DNA of 64,000 bases from Micromonospora purpureochromogenes (GTDB taxonomy: Bacteria > Actinomycetota > Actinomycetes > Mycobacteriales > Micromonosporaceae), in contig NZ_LT607410.1 in the NCBI RefSeq assembly GCF_900091515.1, forward strand, positions 1,922,001 to 1,986,000, written 5' to 3'. Positions 15,307 through 22,704 of the stretch are shown piece after piece. The position numbers and the translations under genes are program-made. The notes under the pieces are model-generated. The model did no database searches, was not told where the DNA came from, and worked only from the letters and a program-made list of their open reading frames with translations. Positions within the stretch are counted from its first letter, which is position 1; each line of letters opens with the position of its first letter.

Positions 15307-16674
15307 ATGACCACACCGATCATGTCCGAGTCCGAGGTGCGGGCCGCCGTCGAGCGTGAACTGCCCGGTGTCCGTGCCGATCTGGAACGACTCGTCCGCA
15401 TCCCCGGCATCGCCTTCGAGGGTTTCGACCACTCGCACGTGGAGCGTTCCGCCGAGGCCGTCGCGGAGCTGCTGCGCGGCTGCGGCCTCGACACCCGGAT
15501 CGTCCGCTCCGGCGGCCAGCCGGCGGTGATCGGGACGAAGCCGGCGCCGCCCGGGGCGCCCACCGTCATGCTGTACGCCCACCACGACGTGCAGCCGGTC
15601 GGCGACCTGTCGCTCTGGGAGTCCGACCCGTTCGAGCCGGTCGAGCGGGACGGCCGCCTCTACGGCCGGGGCGCCGCCGACGACAAGGCCGGCATCATGG
15701 CGCACGTCGCGGCGCTGCGCGCCTTCGGCGACCAGCTCCCGGTCGGCGTGGTCCTGTTCATCGAGGGCGAGGAGGAGTACGGCTCGGACTCCCTGGAGCG
15801 GCTGCTCGCCGAGCACCGCGACGAGATCGCCTCCGACGTGATCGTGATCGCCGACTCCACCAACTGGGACGTCGGCGTGCCGGCGCTGACCACCTCGCTG
15901 CGCGGCATCGTCAACTGCTTCGTCGAGGTGCGCACCCTCGACCACGCGGTGCACAGCGGCATGTTCGGCGGCGCGGTGCCGGACGCGCTGACCGCGCTGG
16001 TCCGGCTGCTCGCCACCCTGCACGACGACGCCGGCGACGTGGCCGTCGAGGGCCTCGTCGGGCGGGAGGGCGCCGTCGTCGACTACCCGGAGGACCGGTT
16101 CCGCGCCGAGGCGGGGCTGGTCGAGGGGGCCGCGCTCTTCGGCACCGGCCGGATCACCGACCGGCTCTGGACCAAGCCCGCGCTGGCGGTGCTCGGCATC
16201 GACGCCCCGGCCACCGGCGAGGCGCCGAACGCGCTGGTCCCGTCGGCCAAGGCCAAGCTGAGCGTACGACTGGCGCCGGGCGACGACCCGAAGCGGGCGT
16301 ACGACACGCTCCGCGCCCACCTGGAGAAGCACGCCCCGTGGGGCGCCCGGGTGACGGTCACCTTCGAGCACGACGGCGACCCGTGCGTCATCGACGCCTC
16401 CGGGCCGATGTTCGACGCCGCCCGGGGCGCCTTCCGTACCGCCTGGGACGGCACCGACCCGGTGGACATCGGCGTCGGCGGCTCCATCCCGTTCATCGCC
16501 ACCTTCCAGGAGATGTTCCCGCGGGCGGCGATCCTGGTCACCGGCGTCGAGGACCCGCACGCGCGGGCGCACGGCCCGAACGAGAGCCTGCACCTGGGCG
16601 AGTTCGCCCGGGTCTGCCTGGCCGAGGCGCTGCTGCTGGCCCGGGTCGCCGAGGCGGGGCGCCAGGTGGGTTAG
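15307..16674 (+). CDS. M20 family metallopeptidase (dipeptidase)
   Basis: A 455-residue di-zinc peptidase of the M20/CNDP group that cleaves dipeptides or N-acyl amino acids in the cytoplasm. Metal and catalytic motifs are intact: YAHHDVQPVGD near residues 91-100, GRGAADDKAG near 119-128, and IEGEEEYGS near 152-160. The dimerisation-domain motif LDHAVHSGMFGG lies near 213-224. The C-terminal HARAHGPNESLHL holds the last zinc-ligand His. Full length for the family. ATG 15307 is supported by a leaderless -10 hexamer. The next gene starts 77 bp downstream with its own promoter-like hexamer. Confidence 0.88.
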   Translation: MTTPIMSESEVRAAVERELPGVRADLERLVRIPGIAFEGFDHSHVERSAEAVAELLRGCGLDTRIVRSGGQPAVIGTKPAPPGAPTVMLYAHHDVQPVGDLSLWESDPFEPVERDGRLYGRGAADDKAGIMAHVAALRAFGDQLPVGVVLFIEGEEEYGSDSLERLLAEHRDEIASDVIVIADSTNWDVGVPALTTSLRGIVNCFVEVRTLDHAVHSGMFGGAVPDALTALVRLLATLHDDAGDVAVEGLVGREGAVVDYPEDRFRAEAGLVEGAALFGTGRITDRLWTKPALAVLGIDAPATGEAPNALVPSAKAKLSVRLAPGDDPKRAYDTLRAHLEKHAPWGARVTVTFEHDGDPCVIDASGPMFDAARGAFRTAWDGTDPVDIGVGGSIPFIATFQEMFPRAAILVTGVEDPHARAHGPNESLHLGEFARVCLAEALLLARVAEAGRQVG

Positions 16675-16738
16675 GTGACGGAACCGTAACTTCGGGGCCG
16701 ATGTCGGAGTTTGCGGTGTGTCGGGCGCAGGGCTGTTA

Positions 16739-16744
16739 TAGCCT
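16739..16744 (+). promoter_or_regulatory. Candidate -10 box (TAGCCT), leaderless
   Basis: TAGCCT lies seven bases before ATG 16752. TTGCGG at 16711-16716 is a possible but distant -35. Confidence 0.45.
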
Positions 16745-16751
16745 TTCGAAC

Positions 16752-16958
16752 ATGCGTACGAACGACGTGATGGCGCGGCTCGAAGCCGCCGTGAGTGCTC
16801 TGGGGGACGTCGACGTCTCCGCGTGGCCCGAGGACACGCTCAAGGAACAGCTCGGCGAGCTCTCGGCCGCGCTGGTCGCCCTCGACGGCGTCCTCTCCCG
16901 GGTCGCCGAGGAGGTGCGGGCCCGGGGCCTGCGCATCGAGGAGCCCGTCTCCGCCTGA
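16752..16958 (+). CDS. Small helical hypothetical protein
   Basis: A 68-residue acidic, helical protein: MARLEAAVSALGDVDVSAWP, then LKEQLGELSAALVALDGVLS and RVAEEVRARGL. It resembles the N-terminal helix pair of DUF222-type proteins (WPED..QL..LS..L..LD), but no HNH domain follows. It is probably a free-standing small protein. ATG 16752 is chosen for its -10-like hexamer; an in-frame ATG at 16701 would add 17 residues. Function unknown. Confidence 0.55.
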   Translation: MRTNDVMARLEAAVSALGDVDVSAWPEDTLKEQLGELSAALVALDGVLSRVAEEVRARGLRIEEPVSA

Positions 16959-17024
16959 GGCCCCGCGCCACCCAGCAGGACGGCCCGGGCACGGCAATGC
17001 CCGGGTGGTGTCGGGGGTGGCTGG

Positions 17025-17030
17025 CAGGAT
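17025..17030 (+). promoter_or_regulatory. Candidate -10 box (CAGGAT), leaderless
   Basis: CAGGAT lies six bases before GTG 17037. The same hexamer at the same distance precedes three other genes in the window (24971, 36868 and 54711). Confidence 0.35.
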
Positions 17031-17036
17031 GGGGCC

Positions 17037-18620
17037 GTGCGGTTCCTCGACCTGGCAGCCACCTCCGCGGCGGTCGGCGCCACCAGCGGCCGGCGGGCCA
17101 AGGTGGAGCTGCTCGCCGCCGCGCTGCGGGCGCTCGACCCGGCCGAGGTGCCGGCCGGCTCCGGCTACCTCGCCGGCGAACTGCGCCAGCGGCAGACTGG
17201 CGTCGGCTGGGCCGCCCTGCGCGACCTGCCGGCACCGGCCGCCGAGCCGTCCCTGACCGTGGCTGCCGTGGACGCGGCGGTCGACCGGATCGCGGCGGTC
17301 AGCGGCCCCGGCTCGCAGGCCCGCCGGCGCGATCTGCTGGGCGCGCTCTTCGCCGCCGCGACCGCCGACGAGCAGCGGCTGCTGGTCGGGCTGTTCAGCG
17401 GGGAGCTGCGTCAGGGTGCCCAGGCGGGGCTGCTCGCCGACGCCATCGCCCGGGCCGCCGAGGTGCCGGTCGCCGCCGTCCGCCGGGCCCTGCTGCTCGC
17501 GGGTGACCTGCGCGCGGTGGCGGTCGCCGCGCTCGCCGGGGGCGCCGCCGCGCTGGCCGACTTCGGGCTCCAGGTCGGCCGACCGCTCGCCCCGATGCTG
17601 GCGCAGAGCGCCCCGTCGGTCGACGCGGCGCTCGACGCCACCGGCGTACCGGCGGTGGTGGACGTCAAGCTCGACGGCATCCGGATCCAGGTGCACCGCT
17701 CCGGTGACGACATCGCCGTCTTCACCCGCAGCCTCGACGAGTGCACCGCCCGGGTCCCCGAGGTGGTCGCCGCCGTCCGCGCGCTCCCCGCCCGCGAGCT
17801 GGTGCTCGACGGCGAGGCCATCGGGCTGGACGCCACCGGCCGCCCGCTGCCGTTCCAGCAGACCTCAAGCCGGGCCGCCCGCCGCACCACGCCGAGCACC
17901 ACCGGCGGTGCTCCGGTCGCCCCGGCGGTGCTCGCCGCCGCCCGGACGACCGGCGAGACGGTGCTGACGCCGTACTTCTTCGACCTGCTGCACATCGACG
18001 GCGATGACCTGATCGACCGGCCCGGCCGGGAGCGCTGGGCTGCGCTGGCCGGCGCCGTCGACGAGTCGCTGCTGGTCGGGCGGATGGAGGTGGCGGACGC
18101 CGAGCGGGCCGGCGTGGCCTTCGCCGCTGCCATCGACGCCGGCCAGGAGGGCGTCGTGGTGAAGGCGCCGGACGCGCCCTACGACGCGGGCCGGCGCGGC
18201 GCGGCCTGGGTGAAGGTCAAGCCCCGGCACACCCTCGACCTGGTGGTGCTGGCGGTGGAGTGGGGCAGCGGCCGGCGGCAGGGCTGGCTCTCCAACCTGC
18301 ACCTCGGCGCGAGGGATCCGCGCACCGGCGACTTCGTGATGCTCGGCAAGACGTTCAAGGGCCTCACCGACGAGCTGCTGCGCTGGCAGACCGAGCGGTT
18401 CCTGTCGCTGGCGGTCGAGCGCGGCGACTGGGTCGTCCGGGTCCGCCCCGAGCAGGTGGTCGAGATCGCCTTCGACGGGGTGCAAAGCAGCTCCCGCTAC
18501 CCGGGCGGGATGGCGCTGCGCTTCGCCCGGGTGGTGCGCTACCGCGAGGACAAGTCCGCCGCCGAGGCGGACACCATCGACATGGTCCGGGCGATCCACG
18601 CCGGGCGGGCCGGCGGCTGA
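17037..18620 (+). CDS. ligB: ATP-dependent DNA ligase (LigB type)
   Basis: A 527-residue ATP-dependent DNA ligase similar in length and layout to actinobacterial LigB. The N-terminal DNA-binding domain covers about residues 1-180 ([20 protein letters not shown]). The adenylation motif [13 protein letters not shown] has the reactive Lys near 211, and motif III is LLHIDG near 318. [20 protein letters not shown] (motif IV) and [20 protein letters not shown] (motif V) follow. The C-terminal OB-fold begins near 425 with [20 protein letters not shown]. Such ligases act beside the essential NAD-dependent LigA, likely in repair. No Ku or polymerase gene is adjacent, so an NHEJ role is not indicated. 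Confidence 0.9.
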   Translation: MRFLDLAATSAAVGATSGRRAKVELLAAALRALDPAEVPAGSGYLAGELRQRQTGVGWAALRDLPAPAAEPSLTVAAVDAAVDRIAAVSGPGSQARRRDLLGALFAAATADEQRLLVGLFSGELRQGAQAGLLADAIARAAEVPVAAVRRALLLAGDLRAVAVAALAGGAAALADFGLQVGRPLAPMLAQSAPSVDAALDATGVPAVVDVKLDGIRIQVHRSGDDIAVFTRSLDECTARVPEVVAAVRALPARELVLDGEAIGLDATGRPLPFQQTSSRAARRTTPSTTGGAPVAPAVLAAARTTGETVLTPYFFDLLHIDGDDLIDRPGRERWAALAGAVDESLLVGRMEVADAERAGVAFAAAIDAGQEGVVVKAPDAPYDAGRRGAAWVKVKPRHTLDLVVLAVEWGSGRRQGWLSNLHLGARDPRTGDFVMLGKTFKGLTDELLRWQTERFLSLAVERGDWVVRVRPEQVVEIAFDGVQSSSRYPGGMALRFARVVRYREDKSAAEADTIDMVRAIHAGRAGG

Positions 18621-18638
18621 CCCGCGCCGCCGCCGGGA

Positions 18639-19481
18639 TCAGAACGTCGACAGCGACCGGGCGTAGTTCACCTGGTTGTTGATGTGCTGCACCTGGCCCT
18701 GGTCCACCACCGGGATCCGGGCCACGTACTGGTGGGCGCCGTTGACGACCGTCACCTGGACCGTGCCGTGGTGCCGGGTCTCCTTGACCAGCAGGAAAAG
18801 CAGGCTGAAGAAGGTCAGGCAGAAGAAGCCCACGATGGCGCAGACCAGCGCCCAGGTGGCGATCTTCTCCTCCTTCTGCCAGAAGTCCGTCACCTGCCAG
18901 GAGGCGCCGGCCAGCGGCAGCACACCGGCCGGCGTCCGGATCACCGGCGGGGTGACCACGATCTCGCCGATCTGCACCGCCACCACGTCCGGCCGGGCCG
19001 GCGGGTAGCCGGCGGGCAGCAGCGCCGGCGCGGGCACCGGCGGATGCGGCCCCGGCCGGGCCGGCGGCGCGGAGAACTGGGCCGGTACCGGGAACGGCGC
19101 CGGCGGCGCCGAGAAGTGGGCCGGCGGCGCGGAGAACTGCGCCGTCGCGGGCGGCGCGGAATGCGCCACGGGCAGGTGCGCCGTCGGCGGCGACTGCGGG
19201 GGTACGTGTCCGACCGGCCCCGCCGGCGGCATGGCGTACGGCGCGGTCGGGGCGGCGGGGTACGGCGCGGTCGGGGCGGCGGGGTACGGCGCGGTCGGGC
19301 CGGCAGGGTGCGGCGCGGGGAGCTGGGCGGTGGGTGCGGTGTGCGGTGCCGGCGGGGCGGAGAACTGCGCGGTGACCGGCGCGGTGTCCGAGGGCGGCAT
19401 GGCGCTCCACGGGTCGTAGGCCGGATACGCCGGCTCCGACGGGGCGGTGGTGGGATCAGGGGTCGCCGGCTCGTTGATCAC
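18639..19481 (-). CDS. Proline-rich single-pass membrane protein
   Basis: A 280-residue protein with a long Pro/Ala-rich N-terminal half (about residues 1-155). This includes three tandem PTAPYPAA-type octapeptides and several QFSAPPA/HFSAPPA units. A folded segment follows (VAVQIGEIVVTPPVIRTPAG), then one strong membrane segment near residues 208-231 (WALVCAIVGFFCLTFFSLLF). A short C-terminal domain comes after that (GTVQVTVVNGAHQYVARIPV). The organisation suggests a cytoplasmic proline-rich tail tethered to the membrane, as in many actinomycete DUF proteins. Function unknown. A -10-like TAGTGT lies six bases before the GTG. It converges with the ligase gene. Confidence 0.65.
   Translation of the reverse strand: MINEPATPDPTTAPSEPAYPAYDPWSAMPPSDTAPVTAQFSAPPAPHTAPTAQLPAPHPAGPTAPYPAAPTAPYPAAPTAPYAMPPAGPVGHVPPQSPPTAHLPVAHSAPPATAQFSAPPAHFSAPPAPFPVPAQFSAPPARPGPHPPVPAPALLPAGYPPARPDVVAVQIGEIVVTPPVIRTPAGVLPLAGASWQVTDFWQKEEKIATWALVCAIVGFFCLTFFSLLFLLVKETRHHGTVQVTVVNGAHQYVARIPVVDQGQVQHINNQVNYARSLSTF
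19237..19308 (-). repeat. Three tandem 24-bp coding repeats
   Basis: 24-bp units at 19237-19260, 19261-19284 and 19285-19308 encode the PTAPYPAA repeats of the proline-rich membrane protein. The third copy has diverged slightly. Confidence 0.8.
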
Positions 19482-19487
19482 GGGCGG

Positions 19488-19493
19488 ACACTA
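19488..19493 (-). promoter_or_regulatory. Candidate -10 box (TAGTGT), leaderless
   Basis: On the minus strand TAGTGT lies six bases before the GTG at 19481. Confidence 0.4.
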
Positions 19494-19567
19494 CAAGGTC
19501 CTTCGCTGTCCCGTGGCCCGCCCGACTGTCCGATTTCATCCGGCCGAGGAGACCGCCGATCGCGTCG

Positions 19568-20383
19568 TCAGGCCGGAGTGGCGGTTTCCGGTGCCCGGTC
19601 GACCGGCCCCTTCGGCGCGTCCAGCCCCGCCGCCCGCCGGGCCTCCCGGCGGGCGACCCAGCCGTAGCCGAAGAGCGACATCGCGGCGAAGAGCCACCAC
19701 TGGATCACGTACCCGAAGTTCTGCCAGTTGTTGGCGTGCCCGATCGCTACCGCGCGGAACGCCGCGTCGTTCGCCGGGGTCTGCTCGTCCAGCAGCAGGT
19801 ACGCCCCGTGCACCGGGTACGGCAGCTCGCGGGCGATCTTGTCGACGGTGACCCGGCGGGTCTCCAGCCGACCGTCGCGCCGGTCCACGCCGGCCCCGCC
19901 GGCCTCGGTGGGGTGCACCCGGCCGACCACCGTCACCTCGCCGGTGGGGAGGGCGGGCACCTGCGGCATGGCCATCGCGCCGCCCGGTGCGGGCGGGACC
20001 CAGCCCCGGTCGACCAGCACGGCCGTGCCGTCGGTCAGCACCAGCGGGGCGAGCACCTCGAATCCGACCTTGCTCTCGACCGTCCGGCCACGGATCAGGA
20101 CCACGTTCGCGGGGTCGTACCGGCCGGTGGCGGTGACCCGGCTCCACTCGACCCGCTCGGCGGGGGCCGGGCCGACCGAGCCCGCTCCGCCGGTGGGCGC
20201 GGCCAGCGCGTCGCGCAGCGGTGCGGGGGTGCCCCGGCTACCGGCGTCGATGCGCTCGTTGACCGCCGTGCGCTGCTCGTAGCGGTCCAGCTGCCAGTTG
20301 CCGAGCAGCACCATCACCGCGGCGGCGACCAGGGTCAGCGCGAGGATGCCCAGCCAGCGTGGGGTCAGGAGGAACCGGTACAC
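19568..20383 (-). CDS. SURF1 family cytochrome oxidase assembly protein
   Basis: A 271-residue SURF1-like membrane protein. It has the two flanking membrane segments of the family, near residues 10-27 (LGILALTLVAAAVMVLLGNW) and near 225-243 (QWWLFAAMSLFGYGWVA). The intervening domain carries GNWQLDRYEQR, TGRYDPANVVLIRGR, VLVDRGWVP and NNWQNFGYVIQWW. SURF1 assists heme insertion or assembly of aa3-type cytochrome c oxidase. TAGCCT lies six bases before the GTG on the minus strand, suggesting a leaderless mRNA. The gene is divergent from the cobB-like gene. Confidence 0.9.
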   Translation of the reverse strand: MYRFLLTPRWLGILALTLVAAAVMVLLGNWQLDRYEQRTAVNERIDAGSRGTPAPLRDALAAPTGGAGSVGPAPAERVEWSRVTATGRYDPANVVLIRGRTVESKVGFEVLAPLVLTDGTAVLVDRGWVPPAPGGAMAMPQVPALPTGEVTVVGRVHPTEAGGAGVDRRDGRLETRRVTVDKIARELPYPVHGAYLLLDEQTPANDAAFRAVAIGHANNWQNFGYVIQWWLFAAMSLFGYGWVARREARRAAGLDAPKGPVDRAPETATPA

Positions 20384-20389
20384 GCCACG

Positions 20390-20395
20390 AGGCTA
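20390..20395 (-). promoter_or_regulatory. Candidate -10 box (TAGCCT), leaderless
   Basis: On the minus strand TAGCCT lies six bases before the SURF1 GTG at 20383. Confidence 0.4.
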
Positions 20396-20555
20396 CCCGT
20401 ATGAGCGGGACCACTGACCGCGACGGCCCGTGTGCCGACCGGTCGGCGGCCGCCACCTGTCGGTCTGGACGGGTATGGTCACGCGAGCGGATCTCCGGTC
20501 GGAGATCTTCCCGGTCGTCCGCTTGCCACCACCCGTCGCCCGCGAGGAGTCGATG

Positions 20556-21923
20556 ATGACCGCCGTGCCGCGCCTCGTGCTCAGCGCGCCGTCCTCCGGA
20601 CACGGCACCAACGCGCTGGCCATCGGGCTGCTCGCCGCCCTCGCCGAACGGGGGCTGGACGTCGCTGGCTTCAAGGTCGGCCCGGACCACGTCGACGCCG
20701 CGTACCTCGGCCTCGCCGCCGGTCGACCCGGGCGCAACCTCGACGCGAGGCTGGTCGGCGCGGACCGGCTCGGCCCGCTCTTCGCGCACGGCGCGGCCGG
20801 CGCGGAGCTGGGCGTGGTGCAGGGCACCATGGGGCTGTACGACTCGGTAGCCGGGCGCCCCGAGGCGGAGTCCACGGCGGCCGTGGCCACCGCCCTGCGC
20901 AGCCCGGTCGTGCTGGTGGTGGACGTGGCGGCGATGGGGCAGTCGGTGGCCGCCCTGGTGCACGGCTTCCGCTCCTACGACGATCAGCTCTGGCTCGGCG
21001 GGGTGATCCTCACCCAGGTCGCGTCCCCACGCCACGAGGCGATGCTGCGGCAGGCGCTCGACGACGTCGACGTTCCCGTCTACGGCGCGCTGCGCCGGCA
21101 CGAGCTGCCCCCGGTGCTGCCCGCCCGGCGGCACGGCGTGCTGCCGGTCGTCGGCGGCGACGCCGAGGCGGCCCGCGCGGTGCGGCGCCTCGGCGAGGCG
21201 GTGGCCGGCACCGTCGAACTGGACCGGCTGCTCGCGCTGGCCCGCTCCGCGCCCGCGCTGCCGGTCGAGCCGTGGTCGCCGTCGCCGGCCACCCCGGTCG
21301 AGGGCCGCCCGCTGGTCGCGCTGGCCGGTGGCCCGGGCGGCAGCTACAGCTACGCCGAGACGGCCGAGCTGCTGCGCGCGGCGGGCGCCGAGGTGGTCAC
21401 CGTCGACCCGCTGCGCGACGAGGCGCTGCCCGCCGGCACCCGGGCGCTGGTCGTCGGCGCCGGCCTGCCCGAGTCGTACGCCGCCGAGCTCGCCGCCAAC
21501 CGCCGGCTCTGCATCGCCGTGGCCGAGCTGGCCCGCACCGGCCGCCCGGTGCTCGCCGAGGGGGCGGGCCTGCTCTGGCTGGCCCGTGAGCTGGACGGCC
21601 GGCCGATGTGCGGGGTGCTGGACGCGATCGGCGTCAGCCGCGACGGCCTGGTCGCCGGCTACCGCGAGGCGACCGCCCGCACCGCCAGCGTGGTCGCCGA
21701 GGCCGGGGCGGCCGTGGTCGGCTACAAGCAGCACAGCGGGGTGCTCACGCCCCGGGCCGGTGAGCGCCCGGCGTGGAGTTGGGAGGGCGGCGCTCCCGAG
21801 GGCTTCGTCTGGCGGGGCGTGCACGCCTCGCAGCTGGGCCTGCACTGGGCCGCCGACCCGGCCATCGCGACCCGACTGGTGTCGGCGGCCGGGATTGCCG
21901 AGGGCGTCGGAGCGCCGGCGTGA
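20556..21923 (+). CDS. cobB: CobB/CbiA-like protein with altered active sites
   Basis: A 455-residue protein clearly homologous to cobyrinic acid a,c-diamide synthase. It has FKVGPDHVDAAYLGLAAGRP, GRNLD, ALVHGFRSYDD and a C-terminal glutaminase-like domain with WSWEGGAPEGFVWRGVHASQ. Two catalytic motifs are unusual. The ATP loop, normally GSGKTT, reads SGHGTNA and lacks the Lys. The nucleophile motif, normally AECGGL or AECAGL, reads AEGAGLLWL with Gly for Cys. The Mg-binding EGVMGL reads QGTMGL. It may be a non-glutaminase paralogue or a pseudoenzyme; a normal CobB may exist elsewhere. GAGGAG is six bases before ATG 20556 (three before ATG 20553). It overlaps the GNAT gene by 4 bp. Confidence 0.75.
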   Translation: MTAVPRLVLSAPSSGHGTNALAIGLLAALAERGLDVAGFKVGPDHVDAAYLGLAAGRPGRNLDARLVGADRLGPLFAHGAAGAELGVVQGTMGLYDSVAGRPEAESTAAVATALRSPVVLVVDVAAMGQSVAALVHGFRSYDDQLWLGGVILTQVASPRHEAMLRQALDDVDVPVYGALRRHELPPVLPARRHGVLPVVGGDAEAARAVRRLGEAVAGTVELDRLLALARSAPALPVEPWSPSPATPVEGRPLVALAGGPGGSYSYAETAELLRAAGAEVVTVDPLRDEALPAGTRALVVGAGLPESYAAELAANRRLCIAVAELARTGRPVLAEGAGLLWLARELDGRPMCGVLDAIGVSRDGLVAGYREATARTASVVAEAGAAVVGYKQHSGVLTPRAGERPAWSWEGGAPEGFVWRGVHASQLGLHWAADPAIATRLVSAAGIAEGVGAPA

Positions 21924-22489
21924 TCGGGCAGGTGGCCGTCCGCCGCTTCCCGGCGCTGACCGTCTCCACCCCGCGTACGGAGGTGCGCCGGCTGCGGGCG
22001 GCGGACGCCGACGCGGTCGACGAGGTCTTCGCCGACCGGCAGACCCAGCGCTGGCTGCCGCTGGCCGACGCCAACGGGCAGATCGAAGGGCTGGCCTGGT
22101 GCACGGACCTGGCCCGGCAGCGGCGCGACAGCGGCGACGGCGACCACTACGCGGTGGTGCGCCGGGAGGACGCCCGGTTGGTCGGCTGCCTGTGGACCCG
22201 GCGCACGGACTGGGGGGCCCGGCTCACCGAGGTGTCGTACGCCCTCGCCCCGCACGCCCGTGGGTTCGGGCTGGCCGCCGAGGCGGTGGACGCGCTGGCC
22301 ATCGCGCTGATCCTGGAGCACGGCTTCCAGCGGGTCGAGCTGCGGGTGGCGCCGGGCAACCTGGCCTCCCGCCGGGTCGCGGAGAAGGCCGGCTTCAGCT
22401 ACGAGGGCCTGCTGCGCAACGCCGGCTTCGTCCGGGGCGCCCGGGTCGACCTGGAACTCTGGTCCCTGGTCGCCGCCGACCTGCACTGA
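21920..22489 (+). CDS. GNAT family N-acetyltransferase (RimJ/RimL type)
   Basis: A 189-residue acetyltransferase of the ribosomal-protein-Ser/Ala type. The acetyl-CoA loop is in SYALAPHARGFGLAAEAVDA near residues 106-125 (APHARGFGLA in place of the canonical RGxGxA). RVELRVAPGNLASRRVAEKA then GFSYEGLLRN is the diagnostic RimJ/L C-terminal motif. The acceptor is unknown. GTG 21920 overlaps the stop of the CobB-like gene (GTGA), so it is translated with it. A hairpin terminator follows at 22637. Confidence 0.8.
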   Translation: MIGQVAVRRFPALTVSTPRTEVRRLRAADADAVDEVFADRQTQRWLPLADANGQIEGLAWCTDLARQRRDSGDGDHYAVVRREDARLVGCLWTRRTDWGARLTEVSYALAPHARGFGLAAEAVDALAIALILEHGFQRVELRVAPGNLASRRVAEKAGFSYEGLLRNAGFVRGARVDLELWSLVAADLH

Positions 22490-22636
22490 ACGCCCCACCC
22501 GTCACCGCAGCCGCCCCGCGCCCGGCCGACCGCCCGCGAGCGGGGCGGCAGCCGCCCGGCGACCCGCCGGCCCGCGAGCGGGCCCGGCGCCCATGACCTC
22601 CGCGGGCCCGCGACCGGGCCCACCGGGGCGGACAGA

Positions 22637-22676
22637 AGCGCTGCGCCAGGAACCGCACCGTTCCTGACGCAGCGCT
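22637..22676. terminator. Bidirectional hairpin terminator
   Basis: A 17-bp stem with one mismatch (22637-22653 with 22660-22676) and a 6-base loop separates the convergent GNAT and PBP genes. The rest of the 215-bp gap is GC-rich sequence with shorter palindromes and no gene. Confidence 0.75.
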
Positions 22677-22704
22677 CCCGGTCATCCGGACGGGCGGGCC
22701 GGTC

